From JBFHIZ01 sp963666475 (GTDB taxonomy: Bacteria; Bacillota; Clostridia; Lachnospirales; Lachnospiraceae): 64,000 nucleotides of DNA. Numbering within the stretch: the stretch's first letter is position 1; every line of letters begins with the position of its first letter. The notes under the pieces are model-generated. The model made no database searches, was not told the DNA's origin, and saw only the letters and a program-made list of their open reading frames with translations. Below, one piece after another: positions 18,289-28,055 of the stretch. Both the position numbers and the translations under genes were made by a program. Location: contig OY762821.2 of NCBI GenBank assembly GCA_963666475.2, positions 905,887 through 969,886 of the forward strand, written 5' to 3'.

Positions 18289-19695
18289 ATGGGGAATTTT
18301 ATTCGTGTTCTAGTTTTTTGTTTAATTTTATCGGTGTCAGTTGGGACGACATTTCGGGTGTTGAGTTGGAAGGATACGACGGGTGAATATCAATCTTCTA
18401 CCATGCAGTTATATGCAACAGAGAAAGACACGATGGACGTTGTTTTTGTTGGGAATAGTCATTGTTATTGTGCAATACAACCGAACATATTATGGGATGA
18501 ATATGGAATATCTGCATTTAATATGTCGGTCTCTGGACAAGATCGAGAATCTGCATATTACCATGTTAAGGAAGTTTTGAAGACACAGTCGCCACAAGTG
18601 GTCTGCGTAGATTTGGGGATGCTTACATATGATGGCTATGTATTGGATTCGAACTTGTATCGAAATATGTTCTCTATGAAGATATCAAAAAACAGTGTTG
18701 AATTAATTCAAGCAAGTGTGGATAAAAAAGAAAGCCTGAATTATATTACAAAGTGGCCCTTTGTTCATACTCGATATGATGAACTCAAAAAGTATGATTT
18801 TGAAAATAGAGATTATAGCGTATATGGCAGAGGTGGATATATCGATTTGACGGTAACTCCTCTTTGTGTTGATTTTGAAGTGGTTAATTATAATGGACGG
18901 TCTAAAATTGAAAAAGAAAAGCAAGACTGGATTGATCGATTCATTGAGCTTTCTAAAGAAAACAATTTCGAATTGGTCTTTTTTACTTCACCATACATCA
19001 TCACTTATGATGAACGCGCTGTATATAACGCAGTGGCAGATTATTTGGATTGGAAAGGTATCAAATACATTGACTTTATTAAACCTGACACACTTCCTAC
19101 ACTAAATTATGCGACGGATTTTATAGACTATGGACATGTGAATTATTATGGCGCGAAGAAGGTTTCTGAATTTATGGCCAACTATATATTAGAGAACTAT
19201 TCTATGGTAGATCATAGAGGTGATGCAAAGTATGATTTTTGGAATCTGGATTCAACTTATGCAGAACATTACTTATTTCAAAGTACACTTGGACAAGTGA
19301 CGGATTATAAGGAGTATATTGATGAGCTCATGTCGATGGACAATTTAACAACAACAATTATTTTGTCCGGTCCATATAAAAATTCGACGCTTGATCTTTA
19401 CGGTATGATGATTCCATTGGATATTGAATATGGTTATTTTGATGGAGGAATCTGGGTTTATCGAGATGGGATACTCGACAATTATTTGCCGGGAGATGAG
19501 GTGCAAAGTGCGATATATGACCTTGGAGAAAGTACATTGGCAGTAAAAAGTTTTCCTGTTACAGCATCCAAAGAACAACTAGAGCATATGTATGTTATTG
19601 ATGGTGTCTGCAGAGGCTCCACTTTTGGCGGATATACGGTAATTGTTTATGATGAAATTTTGCATCAGATCATTGATCAGCGAACCTGGTTTTGA
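18289..19695 (+). CDS. SGNH-like acyltransferase partner of the MBOAT protein
   Basis: The 468-residue protein has one N-terminal anchor (about residues 5-24) and an extracytoplasmic SGNH-type domain: block I VFVGNSHCYCAIQPN with the nucleophile Ser near residue 56, and the DxxH block in FIDYGHVNYYGAKKVSEFM. Between them lies a helical region. A further beta-rich C-terminal 150 residues follow the catalytic domain, longer than the second copy in this window. Such DltD/AlgX-like partners finish acyl transfer to the polymer outside the cell. It is 12 bp after the intact MBOAT gene. Confidence 0.8.
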   Translation: MGNFIRVLVFCLILSVSVGTTFRVLSWKDTTGEYQSSTMQLYATEKDTMDVVFVGNSHCYCAIQPNILWDEYGISAFNMSVSGQDRESAYYHVKEVLKTQSPQVVCVDLGMLTYDGYVLDSNLYRNMFSMKISKNSVELIQASVDKKESLNYITKWPFVHTRYDELKKYDFENRDYSVYGRGGYIDLTVTPLCVDFEVVNYNGRSKIEKEKQDWIDRFIELSKENNFELVFFTSPYIITYDERAVYNAVADYLDWKGIKYIDFIKPDTLPTLNYATDFIDYGHVNYYGAKKVSEFMANYILENYSMVDHRGDAKYDFWNLDSTYAEHYLFQSTLGQVTDYKEYIDELMSMDNLTTTIILSGPYKNSTLDLYGMMIPLDIEYGYFDGGIWVYRDGILDNYLPGDEVQSAIYDLGESTLAVKSFPVTASKEQLEHMYVIDGVCRGSTFGGYTVIVYDEILHQIIDQRTWF

Positions 19696-19755
19696 TGTTT
19701 AAATTTCCGTTTAATACACAAAGTTTGAGTTTAGAGTAAAGGCATGAGGTAAAAT

Positions 19756-20502
19756 ATGAACGATAAAGTAAGCATTGTTGTTCCTGTCTATAATGTAAAA
19801 AAATATATTCGTGAGACGGTTTTATCGGTTATGTCTCAGTCCTATGAGAACTGGGAGTTAATACTCGTTGATGACGTTTCAACGGATGGAACCAGAGAGG
19901 AACTAGAAACATTTAAAGATTCACGTGTCAAAGTAATCTATTTGAACGAAAATAGAGGTGCTGCTCATGCTAGAAATGTTGGAATAAGAGAGTCTGATGG
20001 TCGTTATCTTGCATTCTTGGATGCGGATGACATATGGAAAGAAGAAAAAATTAAATCTCAAATTAACTTTATGAAAGAAAAAGAAATTGCTTTTTCGTTT
20101 ATGAATTATGAGTTTGGAGACGAATATGCAAATCCTAGCGGGCATATAGTGGTGGTTCCTGAATCGATTACCTACAAGCAAGCCTTAAAAAATACCACAA
20201 TTTTTACTTCTACGGTCATGATTGATCTTGCGAAACTAGCGAAAGAACAAGTTATGATGCCATTGATAAAAAGTGAAGATACGGCAACTTGGTGGAATAT
20301 ACTGCGTGATGGAGTGGTTGGAAGAGGGATTCGCGAGACGCTTGTAATTTATAGAAGACCACCAAAATCACTCTCTTCAAATAAATTTGCTGCAATTCAA
20401 AGAGTCTGGGCTTTATATCGGAAGCATGAAAAATTTGGACATATAAAAAGCGCGTGTTATTTTATTTGCTGGGCATTTTCTGCAGTAAAGCGAAGAATAT
20501 AG
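19756..20502 (+). CDS. GT2-family glycosyltransferase
   Basis: A 248-residue GT-A fold enzyme. It shows VSIVVPVYNVKKYIRETVLS, WELILVDDVSTDGT, RGAAHARNVGI and the metal-binding FLDADDIW near residues 93-100. The C-terminal region has IKSEDTATWWN and RRPPKSLSSNK, features of inner-membrane-associated GT2 enzymes of the EpsH/TuaG kind. It adds one sugar to the growing lipid-linked repeat. GAGG at 19746-19749 supports the start. A promoter candidate follows it, before the next gene. Confidence 0.88.
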   Translation: MNDKVSIVVPVYNVKKYIRETVLSVMSQSYENWELILVDDVSTDGTREELETFKDSRVKVIYLNENRGAAHARNVGIRESDGRYLAFLDADDIWKEEKIKSQINFMKEKEIAFSFMNYEFGDEYANPSGHIVVVPESITYKQALKNTTIFTSTVMIDLAKLAKEQVMMPLIKSEDTATWWNILRDGVVGRGIRETLVIYRRPPKSLSSNKFAAIQRVWALYRKHEKFGHIKSACYFICWAFSAVKRRI

Positions 20503-20519
20503 CCATGCCATGTAAAATG

Positions 20520-20528
20520 TGGTATAAT
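20520..20528 (+). promoter_or_regulatory. Internal extended -10 promoter candidate
   Basis: TGGTATAAT at 20520-20528 is a perfect extended -10 lying 52 bp before a TTG start in the 77-bp gap between two polysaccharide genes. There is no convincing -35. It could provide separate expression of the second half of the locus, including the initiating transferase. Confidence 0.45.
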
Positions 20529-20579
20529 TACTAGTTGATTGATAAAATTTCTACATAAAAAGAATTATGGAGAGAGCAC

Positions 20580-22103
20580 TTGAAAAGATTTTTACGAAGA
20601 ATGGAACTGAATATCGCATTTTTGTCAGCCGTTCTTATTGGTATGATTATTCATATGTATGCTATCCTAAATAACTTTTTGACGAATGATTCCATGTGGA
20701 ATTTGTATTCGGATCAAGATATGCTTAGTTCTGCGAGACCATTATTGCAATATGCTTGTCTTCCAACAAGTTATTACGATTTACACTTCATCAATGGATT
20801 TGTAGCCCTTATTTATTTGGGAATTGCATCGGTGATACTTGTAGATTTGTTTCAATTGAAGCGTGTTACATCTGTAATCCTCCTGGCAGCTTGCGTCGTT
20901 GGGTTTCCGTCTATGACATCCTTATTTTGTTTTTCGTTTACAGTGGACGGATATGCATTGGCGATTTTATTGGCAATCTTGTCGGTGTATGTAACTGTAA
21001 AATATCGTTTGGGATTTCTTTTGGGTGCTTTCTTATTAGGCGCCAGCATGGGGATTTACCAGGCGTATCTTCCTTTGGCAATTCTATTATGTGTATTTAT
21101 TCTAATACTTCAAATGTTTGAGGAGCACAAGGGGCAAGTAATCATACGAAATTCATTACACATGTTGTGCATGGGTGTTCTTTCATTTGTCATTTATCTA
21201 CTTTCTTTACGATGGATGCTTTTCGTTAAAAATGAGAGTCTAAGCGGATATCAGGGTACAGATCGAGTGTTATCGCTTGAAACAGTTAAAAAACTTCCCG
21301 AAGGAATACTGGAGGTCTACAAAGATTTTCTTCGCTTTCTTTTTAAAGGAGAACTCTTATATAATAATCTTTTTTTCTTGATAGTATTTCTTATGATGGC
21401 TTTAATTTTAATCTTTTTCTTGATTCGTATGGTGTATATTGAAACGAAAAGAAAAGAAAAGGTTCGTTTGTTTGCAACACTAGGATTGCTTGTATTGTTA
21501 CCGTTGGCCACATCTACGATTTTACTGATTTCTCCAAATACGTTTTATCATACCTTGCTCAGATATCCATGGATGGTCTATTACGTTGTAACGGTAGTTC
21601 TGGCAGAGAGGTTTCTTACAACAGAACTTAGAAGTAAAGCTAAATCGATATATTGTGTAGCGATTACTTTAATAGGTGTATTGATATTTCAATATTTTAT
21701 TACTGCAAATATTATCTACTTTAATATGAATGAACGATATGAACGCACCTATGCGACCGCGGTCCGAATTTCCGATCGCATGGAGGAGATGGATGGATAT
21801 CAGGCAAATACAAAGATTGCAGTGATCGGAGGCAGCTTTTCATCCTATCAGTTCGTACCGCTTGAGTATTCATACGAGCGTACGCAGCATTATTTTGGTT
21901 CCTATGGTATCGTTTGCGCTTATGATTCGGAAAAATTTGCTCAGTTTTTTCGTCATTATTTGGGAATTCCGGTCGAGACGATTGGGGAAGAAAGAGAACT
22001 TGAAATTGCTGATACAGAAGAATTTAAAGAAATGGGCAGCTTTCCCTCGAAAAGTTCTATGAAATGGTTTGATGACGTGATCGTAATTAAAATAAATGGA
22101 TAA
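20580..22103 (+). CDS. GtrII-like polytopic glucosyltransferase-domain protein
   Basis: The 507-residue protein has about eleven membrane helices and a C-terminal exterior tail of about 110 residues. The first loop carries FLTNDSMWNLYSDQDMLSSA followed by RPLLQY, and a later helix pair carries ASMGIYQAYLPLA; both fit the GtrII-type glucosyltransferase-domain family, which decorates polysaccharides outside the membrane using a lipid-phosphate sugar. The start is TTG 20580, with GGAGAG at 20569-20574, giving 5-nt spacing; ATG 20601 is possible but has no ribosome site. The sugar added is unknown. Confidence 0.68.
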   Translation: MKRFLRRMELNIAFLSAVLIGMIIHMYAILNNFLTNDSMWNLYSDQDMLSSARPLLQYACLPTSYYDLHFINGFVALIYLGIASVILVDLFQLKRVTSVILLAACVVGFPSMTSLFCFSFTVDGYALAILLAILSVYVTVKYRLGFLLGAFLLGASMGIYQAYLPLAILLCVFILILQMFEEHKGQVIIRNSLHMLCMGVLSFVIYLLSLRWMLFVKNESLSGYQGTDRVLSLETVKKLPEGILEVYKDFLRFLFKGELLYNNLFFLIVFLMMALILIFFLIRMVYIETKRKEKVRLFATLGLLVLLPLATSTILLISPNTFYHTLLRYPWMVYYVVTVVLAERFLTTELRSKAKSIYCVAITLIGVLIFQYFITANIIYFNMNERYERTYATAVRISDRMEEMDGYQANTKIAVIGGSFSSYQFVPLEYSYERTQHYFGSYGIVCAYDSEKFAQFFRHYLGIPVETIGEERELEIADTEEFKEMGSFPSKSSMKWFDDVIVIKING

Positions 22104-22134
22104 AATAATTTCAAAAATAGGTGGATGTGTTTAG

Positions 22135-23523
22135 ATGAAACAAATTGAAATGATGAAACGAATTATATTGCTACAACTGAAGGGCGTTTGTCTTTTATTC
22201 GAAGGCGCATTATACGCTTATTTTTATTATGCGGCCTACATTAATTTGGTACAGCCAGACTTTTATCGTAGAGGGCATTGGTTGGTAATTGGAATCAGCA
22301 TGATGATTTTGCTGCTATTTTCACAGTTATATGGAGGATTGAAAATTGGTTATTCCAAACCAACGGATGTCATGTTTTCACAGTCTTTTGCAACACTCTG
22401 CGCCAATGTATTCTTTTATTTTCAGATTTCTTTGCTAAGTGGACACTTGGTCGATGTGATTCCAGTGGTCAAAATGTCGATGATCGCAATTATTGGCGTA
22501 GCAGCCTGGACATACTCATCGGACGCTTTGTATCGTAAAATGTTTCCACCGAGAAAATTATTACTCGTTCATGGAGAGCGTTCCATTAAAGATATTATGG
22601 AAAAAGTGGCAACCAGAAAAGATAAATATGAAATCAAGAAAAGTATCATGATGCGAGATTTGGAAGATTTTGATCATGTGATACAAGAAATCTCGGATTG
22701 TTATGATGGACTAATGATCTGGGATGTGCCGTCGAATTTAAAAGGGAAGCTTGTAAAGTACTGCTATGGAAAGAGTATAAGAGTTTATCTTATGCCAAAA
22801 ATATCAGATGTTATTATAAGGGGTTCGGCACAATTACATCTGTTTGATTCTCCAATATTGCTAACCAGAGAATATTCAATCACGATTGAACAAATAATTG
22901 CCAAACGATTTATTGATTTGATTTGTTCGTTGATTTTGGCAATTGTTACTTCGCCAATTATGGTATTTGCAGCGATCATTATTAAATTACAAGATCGCGG
23001 ACCTGTATTTTATACCCAGGTCAGAGTTACAAGGGCTAATAAAGAATTTAAAATTATAAAATTTCGAAGTATGCGTGTAGATGCTGAAAAAGATGGTGTC
23101 GCTCGCCTTGCTTCTACGAATGACAGCAGAATTACACCATTTGGAAAATTTATCCGTAAAGTACGAATTGATGAATTGCCACAGTTGTTCAACATTATTA
23201 AAGGTGACATGTCGTTTATTGGACCAAGACCAGAACGTCCTGAGATTATATCTCAATATGTGGAAGATATGCCAGAATTTGCTTTTCGCACCAGAGTAAA
23301 AGCTGGACTCGCAGGCTATGCACAGGTATATGGGAAATATAACACGACACCGTACGATAAGTTAAAACTAGATTTATCATATATTGAAAATTACAGTGTT
23401 TGGCTAGATATCAAATTAATGCTTTTGACACTTAAAATTTTATTTAAATCGGAAAGCACAGAAGGCATCGATGAAAATCAGAAAACAGCTCTTAGACAAT
23501 ATGAGGAAGAAGATAATCGATAG
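22135..23523 (+). CDS. Polyprenyl glycosylphosphotransferase (initiating sugar transferase)
   Basis: This enzyme puts the first sugar-1-phosphate on undecaprenyl phosphate to begin repeat-unit synthesis. The 462-residue protein has about four N-terminal helices (residues 12-130), a soluble middle region, then the catalytic domain from about 255: KRFIDLICSLILAIVTSPIM helix, RGPVFYTQ.RV, FKIIKFRSMR, RKVRIDELPQLFNIIKGDMS and GPRPERPE. The DE in RIDELPQ is the usual active pair. Directly downstream are capE/F/G, so UDP-FucNAc or a related 6-deoxyaminosugar may be its substrate, which is an inference. Confidence 0.93.
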   Translation: MKQIEMMKRIILLQLKGVCLLFEGALYAYFYYAAYINLVQPDFYRRGHWLVIGISMMILLLFSQLYGGLKIGYSKPTDVMFSQSFATLCANVFFYFQISLLSGHLVDVIPVVKMSMIAIIGVAAWTYSSDALYRKMFPPRKLLLVHGERSIKDIMEKVATRKDKYEIKKSIMMRDLEDFDHVIQEISDCYDGLMIWDVPSNLKGKLVKYCYGKSIRVYLMPKISDVIIRGSAQLHLFDSPILLTREYSITIEQIIAKRFIDLICSLILAIVTSPIMVFAAIIIKLQDRGPVFYTQVRVTRANKEFKIIKFRSMRVDAEKDGVARLASTNDSRITPFGKFIRKVRIDELPQLFNIIKGDMSFIGPRPERPEIISQYVEDMPEFAFRTRVKAGLAGYAQVYGKYNTTPYDKLKLDLSYIENYSVWLDIKLMLLTLKILFKSESTEGIDENQKTALRQYEEEDNR

Positions 23524-23553
23524 ACTATATAGATTGTAAAAGGAGAAAAGTAC

Positions 23554-24597
23554 ATGTTTGAAGGAAAAACACTATTAATTACCGGAGGAACAGGTTCTTT
23601 TGGAAATGCAGTATTAAACCGGTTCTTGGATACAAATATCAAAGAGATCCGAATTTTTTCAAGAGATGAGAAAAAACAAGATGATATGCGCCATAAATAT
23701 CAGGCAGAGTATCCGACAAGCTGCTCAAAAATCAAATTCTATATTGGTGATGTAAGAGAAAGGAATTCCATTAAGGATGCCATGCATGGAGTTGATTTTA
23801 TTTTTCATGCTGCTGCTTTAAAGCAAGTTCCTTCCTGTGAGTTTTTTCCACTACAGGCGGTTCAAACCAATGTCATTGGGACAGATAATGTATTGAGTGT
23901 GGCAATTGAAGAAGGTGTTAAAAATATTGTGTGTCTATCAACGGACAAAGCTGCATATCCAATCAATGCGATGGGAACTTCGAAGGCGATGATGGAAAAA
24001 GTCATTGTAGCGAAATCCAGAACGGTTGAGCCTGAGGAAACTAAGATTTGTTGTACAAGATATGGTAATGTCATGTGTTCGAGAGGTTCCGTGATTCCAT
24101 TATTTATTGAACAAATAAAAAATGGACGTCCTATTACTGTGACTGAGCCTACAATGACACGATTCATAATGAGTTTGGAAGAAGCAGTTGAACTCGTATT
24201 GTTTGCTTTTGAACACGCGGAGTCGGGTGATATTATGGTGCAAAAAGCTCCGGCATGTACGATTGAAGTGCTGGCACAGGCTGTTAAAGAGCTGTTTCAT
24301 GCGGAAGATACAGAGGTGAAAGTGATAGGTATTCGTCATGGAGAAAAAATGTACGAGACTCTGCTAACGAATGAAGAATGCACGAAGGCATACGATATGG
24401 GGAATTATTATCGTGTTCCTGCAGATAATCGTGATTTAAATTATGACAAATATTTTACAGAAGGTGAGTTGGAAAAGGCAAAACTTTCAGAATTCAATTC
24501 AAATAACACAGAGATTCTTGGTGTTGAACAAGTCAAAGCAAAGTTGCTAGAGTTGGAATACATTCGCGATGAAATTAAAAATTGGGAAGATAAATAA
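23554..24597 (+). CDS. capE: UDP-GlcNAc 4,6-dehydratase/epimerase CapE/FnlA-like
   Basis: This SDR enzyme starts UDP-L-FucNAc synthesis by converting UDP-GlcNAc to a 6-deoxy-4-keto sugar with epimerisation. The 347-residue protein has the NAD-binding GGTGSFG at residues 11-17, IFSRDEKKQDDMR, DVRERNS, AAALKQVPSCEFFPL, and the family's active-site block LSTDKAAYPINAMGTSKAMME, with CTRYGNVMCSRGSVIPLF after it. The DKA..P.N.MG.SK pattern fits CapE/FnlA/WbjB. AAAGGAG is 10 nt upstream of the start. It begins the capE-capF-capG block, with capF 3 bp downstream. Confidence 0.93.
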   Translation: MFEGKTLLITGGTGSFGNAVLNRFLDTNIKEIRIFSRDEKKQDDMRHKYQAEYPTSCSKIKFYIGDVRERNSIKDAMHGVDFIFHAAALKQVPSCEFFPLQAVQTNVIGTDNVLSVAIEEGVKNIVCLSTDKAAYPINAMGTSKAMMEKVIVAKSRTVEPEETKICCTRYGNVMCSRGSVIPLFIEQIKNGRPITVTEPTMTRFIMSLEEAVELVLFAFEHAESGDIMVQKAPACTIEVLAQAVKELFHAEDTEVKVIGIRHGEKMYETLLTNEECTKAYDMGNYYRVPADNRDLNYDKYFTEGELEKAKLSEFNSNNTEILGVEQVKAKLLELEYIRDEIKNWEDK

Positions 24598-24600
24598 CAT

Positions 24601-25731
24601 ATGAAGATTTTGGTCACTGGTGCAAATGGATTTATTGGTAAAAACTTAATAACCAAATTGCGGGAGCAGACACATCACGAAATATATCCCTGTGATGTAG
24701 ATACAACAAGCGAAGAGTTGGATGTGTATTTAAAAGATTGCGATTTTGTATATCATTTGGCAGGTGTAAATCGTCCAAAAGATGTCAGTGAGTTTATGGT
24801 TGGCAATTTTGGATTTCTGAATGTTTTATTGGAGGGGTTAAAACGGCATGGGAATACTTGTCCAATTATGAACTCTTCGTCCATACAGGCGAAGCTTCCC
24901 AATCCATATGGAGAAAGTAAAAAAGCTGGTGAAGACGCATTGATTCATTATGGAATAGAGACGGGAAGCAGGATTTATATTTATCGTTTTCCAAATGCCT
25001 TTGGAAAATGGTCAAGACCGAACTATAATAGTGTTGTGTCGACTTTTTGTTATAATATTGCAAGAAATCTTCCGATTCAAGTGAATGACGATAAAACAGA
25101 GCTTACATTGGTGTATATCGATGATATTGTAGAGGAACTGATCAAGTGCCTTGAAGGGAACGCAAATATCAATGAGGATGGATTTTGCAGTGTTGCGATA
25201 TCGCATACAGTCTCGCTTGGAGATTTAGTCAACATATTACAGAGTTTTCATAGCAGTCGTAGTAATTTAGAACTCCCAGCATTAAAGAACGAAAGCTTGG
25301 AGAAGAAGTTATATAGTACATATTTAAGTTATCTTCCGGAACATGAATTTTCATATCCCCTTACGATGCACACGGATGAGAGAGGCAGTTTTACAGAGAT
25401 TTTACGCACTCTTGAAAATGGACAGTTTTCGGTGAACATCTCAAAGCCTGGTGTTGTAAAAGGCAATCATTATCATCATACAAAAACGGAAAAATTTGTT
25501 GTAGTAAGTGGGAATGCATTGTTTCAATTTCGCAAACTTGGTTCGAAAGAGGTGATTTCCTATCATGTTTCATCGGACAAAATAGAAGTGGTAGATATTC
25601 CGCCTGGATACACGCATTCTATTGTAAACGAGGGCGCAACTGATTTGGTTACTTTTGTGTGGAGCAATGAATGTTTTAACCCTGAGAGACCAGATACATT
25701 TTATGAAGAAATTTATTTGGGTGATTCATAA
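24601..25731 (+). CDS. capF: CapF/FnlB-like 4-ketoreductase with cupin domain
   Basis: CapF reduces the 4-keto product of CapE to UDP-2-acetamido-2,6-dideoxy-L-talose. The 376-residue protein is two-domain: an SDR with GANGFIGKNL at residues 7-16, NSSSIQA, and PYGESKKAGEDAL; then, from about residue 245, a cupin with HTDERGSFTEI, KGNHYHHTKTEKFVVVSG and DIPPGYTHSI. This SDR-cupin fusion and its length are diagnostic of CapF/WbjC. It lies 3 bp after capE and is followed by the 2-epimerase, completing the pathway. Confidence 0.94.
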   Translation: MKILVTGANGFIGKNLITKLREQTHHEIYPCDVDTTSEELDVYLKDCDFVYHLAGVNRPKDVSEFMVGNFGFLNVLLEGLKRHGNTCPIMNSSSIQAKLPNPYGESKKAGEDALIHYGIETGSRIYIYRFPNAFGKWSRPNYNSVVSTFCYNIARNLPIQVNDDKTELTLVYIDDIVEELIKCLEGNANINEDGFCSVAISHTVSLGDLVNILQSFHSSRSNLELPALKNESLEKKLYSTYLSYLPEHEFSYPLTMHTDERGSFTEILRTLENGQFSVNISKPGVVKGNHYHHTKTEKFVVVSGNALFQFRKLGSKEVISYHVSSDKIEVVDIPPGYTHSIVNEGATDLVTFVWSNECFNPERPDTFYEEIYLGDS

Positions 25732-25788
25732 AAACAGGGAATATAGATTATTAATATGTGCATAATAAGTATGCAGATGGGAGAAAAC

Positions 25789-26934
25789 ATGAAAAAATTG
25801 CAAGTCATGGTCCTTGTGGGAACAAGACCGGAGATTATTCGTTTGTCAGAGGTGATCAAAAAGTGTGATCAATACTTTGACCTTACATTAGTACATACCG
25901 GACAAAATTATGACTATCGTTTAAATCAGATATTTTTTGAAGATCTTGGACTCCGTGCTCCAGATTTCTTTTTGGAAGCAGTAGGAGAAGACTTGGGAGA
26001 AACCATTGGAAATATCATTGCTAAGAGCTATAAAGTCATGCGTGAGGTAAAACCGGATGCCTTTCTTGTGCTAGGAGATACGAATTCTGCTTTGGCGGCA
26101 ATCAGTGCTAAACGTTTAAAAATACCAATTTTTCATATGGAAGCTGGAAATCGATGTTTCGATGAAAACCTTCCTGAAGAAACAAATCGTCGCATTGTCG
26201 ATCACATTTCAGATGTGAATTTGTGTTACAGTGAACATGCAAGAAGATATTTAAATGCGGAAGGTACCGCAAAAGAACGTACTTATGTTACGGGTTCTCC
26301 GATGGCTGAAGTTCTTACCGCGAATTTTTCAAAGATTAAAAGTAGTAAGGTTTTAGAAACGTTAGGTCTCGAAGAGAAAAAATACATTCTGCTTTCTGCA
26401 CATCGCGAGGAAAATATTGATGATGAGTCCAATTTCTTCGCTCTTATGAATGCTGTAAATGCGATGGCAGAAACCTATCAGATGCCTGTAATATACAGCA
26501 CGCACCCTAGAAGCAGAAAATACATAGAAGCTAGAAATTTTGAGTTTCATCCATTGGTACGAACACTCGAACCTTTTGGGTTTTCGGACTACAATTGCCT
26601 CCAGAAAAATGCATATTGTGTGGTTTCGGACAGTGGGACACTTCCCGAAGAATCTGCATATTTTAATGCTAAAAATATGCCGTTTCCGGCCGTTTGTGTT
26701 CGGACGTCAACAGAACGTCCAGAAGCTTTGGATAAAGGAAATTTTGTATTGGGAAGCATTACGACGGAGCAGGTCTTACAGGCAGTAGAAATGGCCGTTT
26801 CCATGAACGAAAATGGTGATTTTGGACTTCCGGTAGACAATTATGTGGATGAAAATGTCAGTGTGAAAGTTGTCAAATTGATTCAAAGTTACACAGGAAT
26901 TGTAAATAAAATGGTTTGGAGAAAGGATCAGTAA
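25789..26934 (+). CDS. capG: UDP-L-FucNAc-forming C2-epimerase CapG/FnlC-like
   Basis: This non-hydrolysing UDP-GlcNAc 2-epimerase family member performs the last step, UDP-L-PneNAc to UDP-L-FucNAc. The start is ATG 25789, as GGGAG at 25779-25783 gives 5-nt spacing; earlier in-frame starts lack a site. The 381-residue product shows GTRPEIIRLSEV, HTGQNYDYRLNQIFF, LVLGDTNSALAAI, FHMEAGNRC, SAHREENID, STHPRSRKY and SDSGTLPEES. The context with capE and capF separates it from the housekeeping MnaA type. Confidence 0.92.
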   Translation: MKKLQVMVLVGTRPEIIRLSEVIKKCDQYFDLTLVHTGQNYDYRLNQIFFEDLGLRAPDFFLEAVGEDLGETIGNIIAKSYKVMREVKPDAFLVLGDTNSALAAISAKRLKIPIFHMEAGNRCFDENLPEETNRRIVDHISDVNLCYSEHARRYLNAEGTAKERTYVTGSPMAEVLTANFSKIKSSKVLETLGLEEKKYILLSAHREENIDDESNFFALMNAVNAMAETYQMPVIYSTHPRSRKYIEARNFEFHPLVRTLEPFGFSDYNCLQKNAYCVVSDSGTLPEESAYFNAKNMPFPAVCVRTSTERPEALDKGNFVLGSITTEQVLQAVEMAVSMNENGDFGLPVDNYVDENVSVKVVKLIQSYTGIVNKMVWRKDQ

Positions 26935-26942
26935 GATCTGAA

Positions 26943-28025
26943 ATGGAAATGAAAAAAGAACGAATTTACGTTTGCCACACCTATTATCATGTATATGTGA
27001 CTTTGCTTCGAGAATTTTCTTTGCCAAGTGCAGAGAGAGGAAAAGCAACTCTTGTTCTTAGCAAAATGTCGAATGATTTTCTGGACTTAAAAAGTCGAGC
27101 AGAGAAACAAATGATATTTGAAGAGGTCATTGAATTCGATGAAAAAAGGGAGACTTTTTTCTCGGAACTGGAAAAGTACCGTAAAAACACAAAAAACGGT
27201 ATTAAAAATCTTTTAAATCGAATGATATTCACAAAAAAACTTGCAAGTCTGGAAGAGCCATTTATTCCAGTAGATTTTAAAAATTATCGCGAAATATATG
27301 TGTTCTGTGATTCTGATCCAATTGGATATTATTTAAATTCAAAAAGAATTGCATATCATGCGATGGAGGATGGATTGAATTGTCTAATTCATTTTGATGC
27401 AGCAAGATATGATAACCGTGGTAATTTTAAGTTAAAAGTTGCTTTGGCAAAAAGGAACTTGATTTTCATACAAAATGGATATAGTAAATACTGTATAGAT
27501 CTGAGTGTTAATCAAAAGGAAGGCGTTAATTTTACATTAATCGATTACAAAGTAAAAGAAGAACCAAGAAACTTGTGGGAAAGCAGACTTACGGATGGTG
27601 AAAAAGATGTGATAACTAATATTTTTGTGAAAGACAAGGAGAATTTATATCAACAGGTGAATCAGGCGTATTCAGGAGAACGTAGTGTGTTGATTTTGAC
27701 AGAGCCACTCTGTGATTTAGAGACAAGAGAAAGAATCTTCCATGATCTTATTGAAGAATATAAAAAACAAGGAGTTGTGGTTCTGAAACAACATCCCAGA
27801 GATTTGCTGGAATATAAGAAGTTATTTCCGGGAATCTCCATTATTGACTCGTTTGTTCCGATGGAAGTGATGAATCATATGAATGGGTTGAAATTCGACC
27901 TGGTGGTCTCCATTTTAACAGAAATTAAAGGGATACGATTCGGCAAGGAGTGTGTCAGACTTGGTCCGGATTTTATGGATCGTTATGAAGAACCATCGAT
28001 TCATAGACAGAATGAGCAATGCTAA
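26943..28025 (+). CDS. GT52/polysialyltransferase-like glycosyltransferase
   Basis: About 360 residues. It opens with IYVCHTYYHVYVTLL, the first-strand pattern of GT52-type transferases. An HAMEDG loop near residue 125 and KQHPRD near residue 280 match the (D/E)(D/E)G and HP motifs of sialyl-/polysialyltransferase-like GT-B enzymes. Those use CMP-activated sugars, but no CMP-sialate genes are in the window, so the donor is unknown. ATG 26943 is chosen; a TTG at 26916 lies inside capG without a ribosome site, and ATG 26949 is equally possible. It is the third gene type after the FucNAc block and precedes a GT4 enzyme. Confidence 0.75.
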   Translation: MEMKKERIYVCHTYYHVYVTLLREFSLPSAERGKATLVLSKMSNDFLDLKSRAEKQMIFEEVIEFDEKRETFFSELEKYRKNTKNGIKNLLNRMIFTKKLASLEEPFIPVDFKNYREIYVFCDSDPIGYYLNSKRIAYHAMEDGLNCLIHFDAARYDNRGNFKLKVALAKRNLIFIQNGYSKYCIDLSVNQKEGVNFTLIDYKVKEEPRNLWESRLTDGEKDVITNIFVKDKENLYQQVNQAYSGERSVLILTEPLCDLETRERIFHDLIEEYKKQGVVVLKQHPRDLLEYKKLFPGISIIDSFVPMEVMNHMNGLKFDLVVSILTEIKGIRFGKECVRLGPDFMDRYEEPSIHRQNEQC

Positions 28026-28055
28026 TTTGGAATCTTTTTAATCTTGAGGTGAATT

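Noticed and set aside
20756..21121. 121-codon frame overlapping the GtrII-like gene on the same strand
   Set aside because: It is a +1 shadow of the membrane protein, without a ribosome site and with Cys/Ser-rich low-complexity composition.
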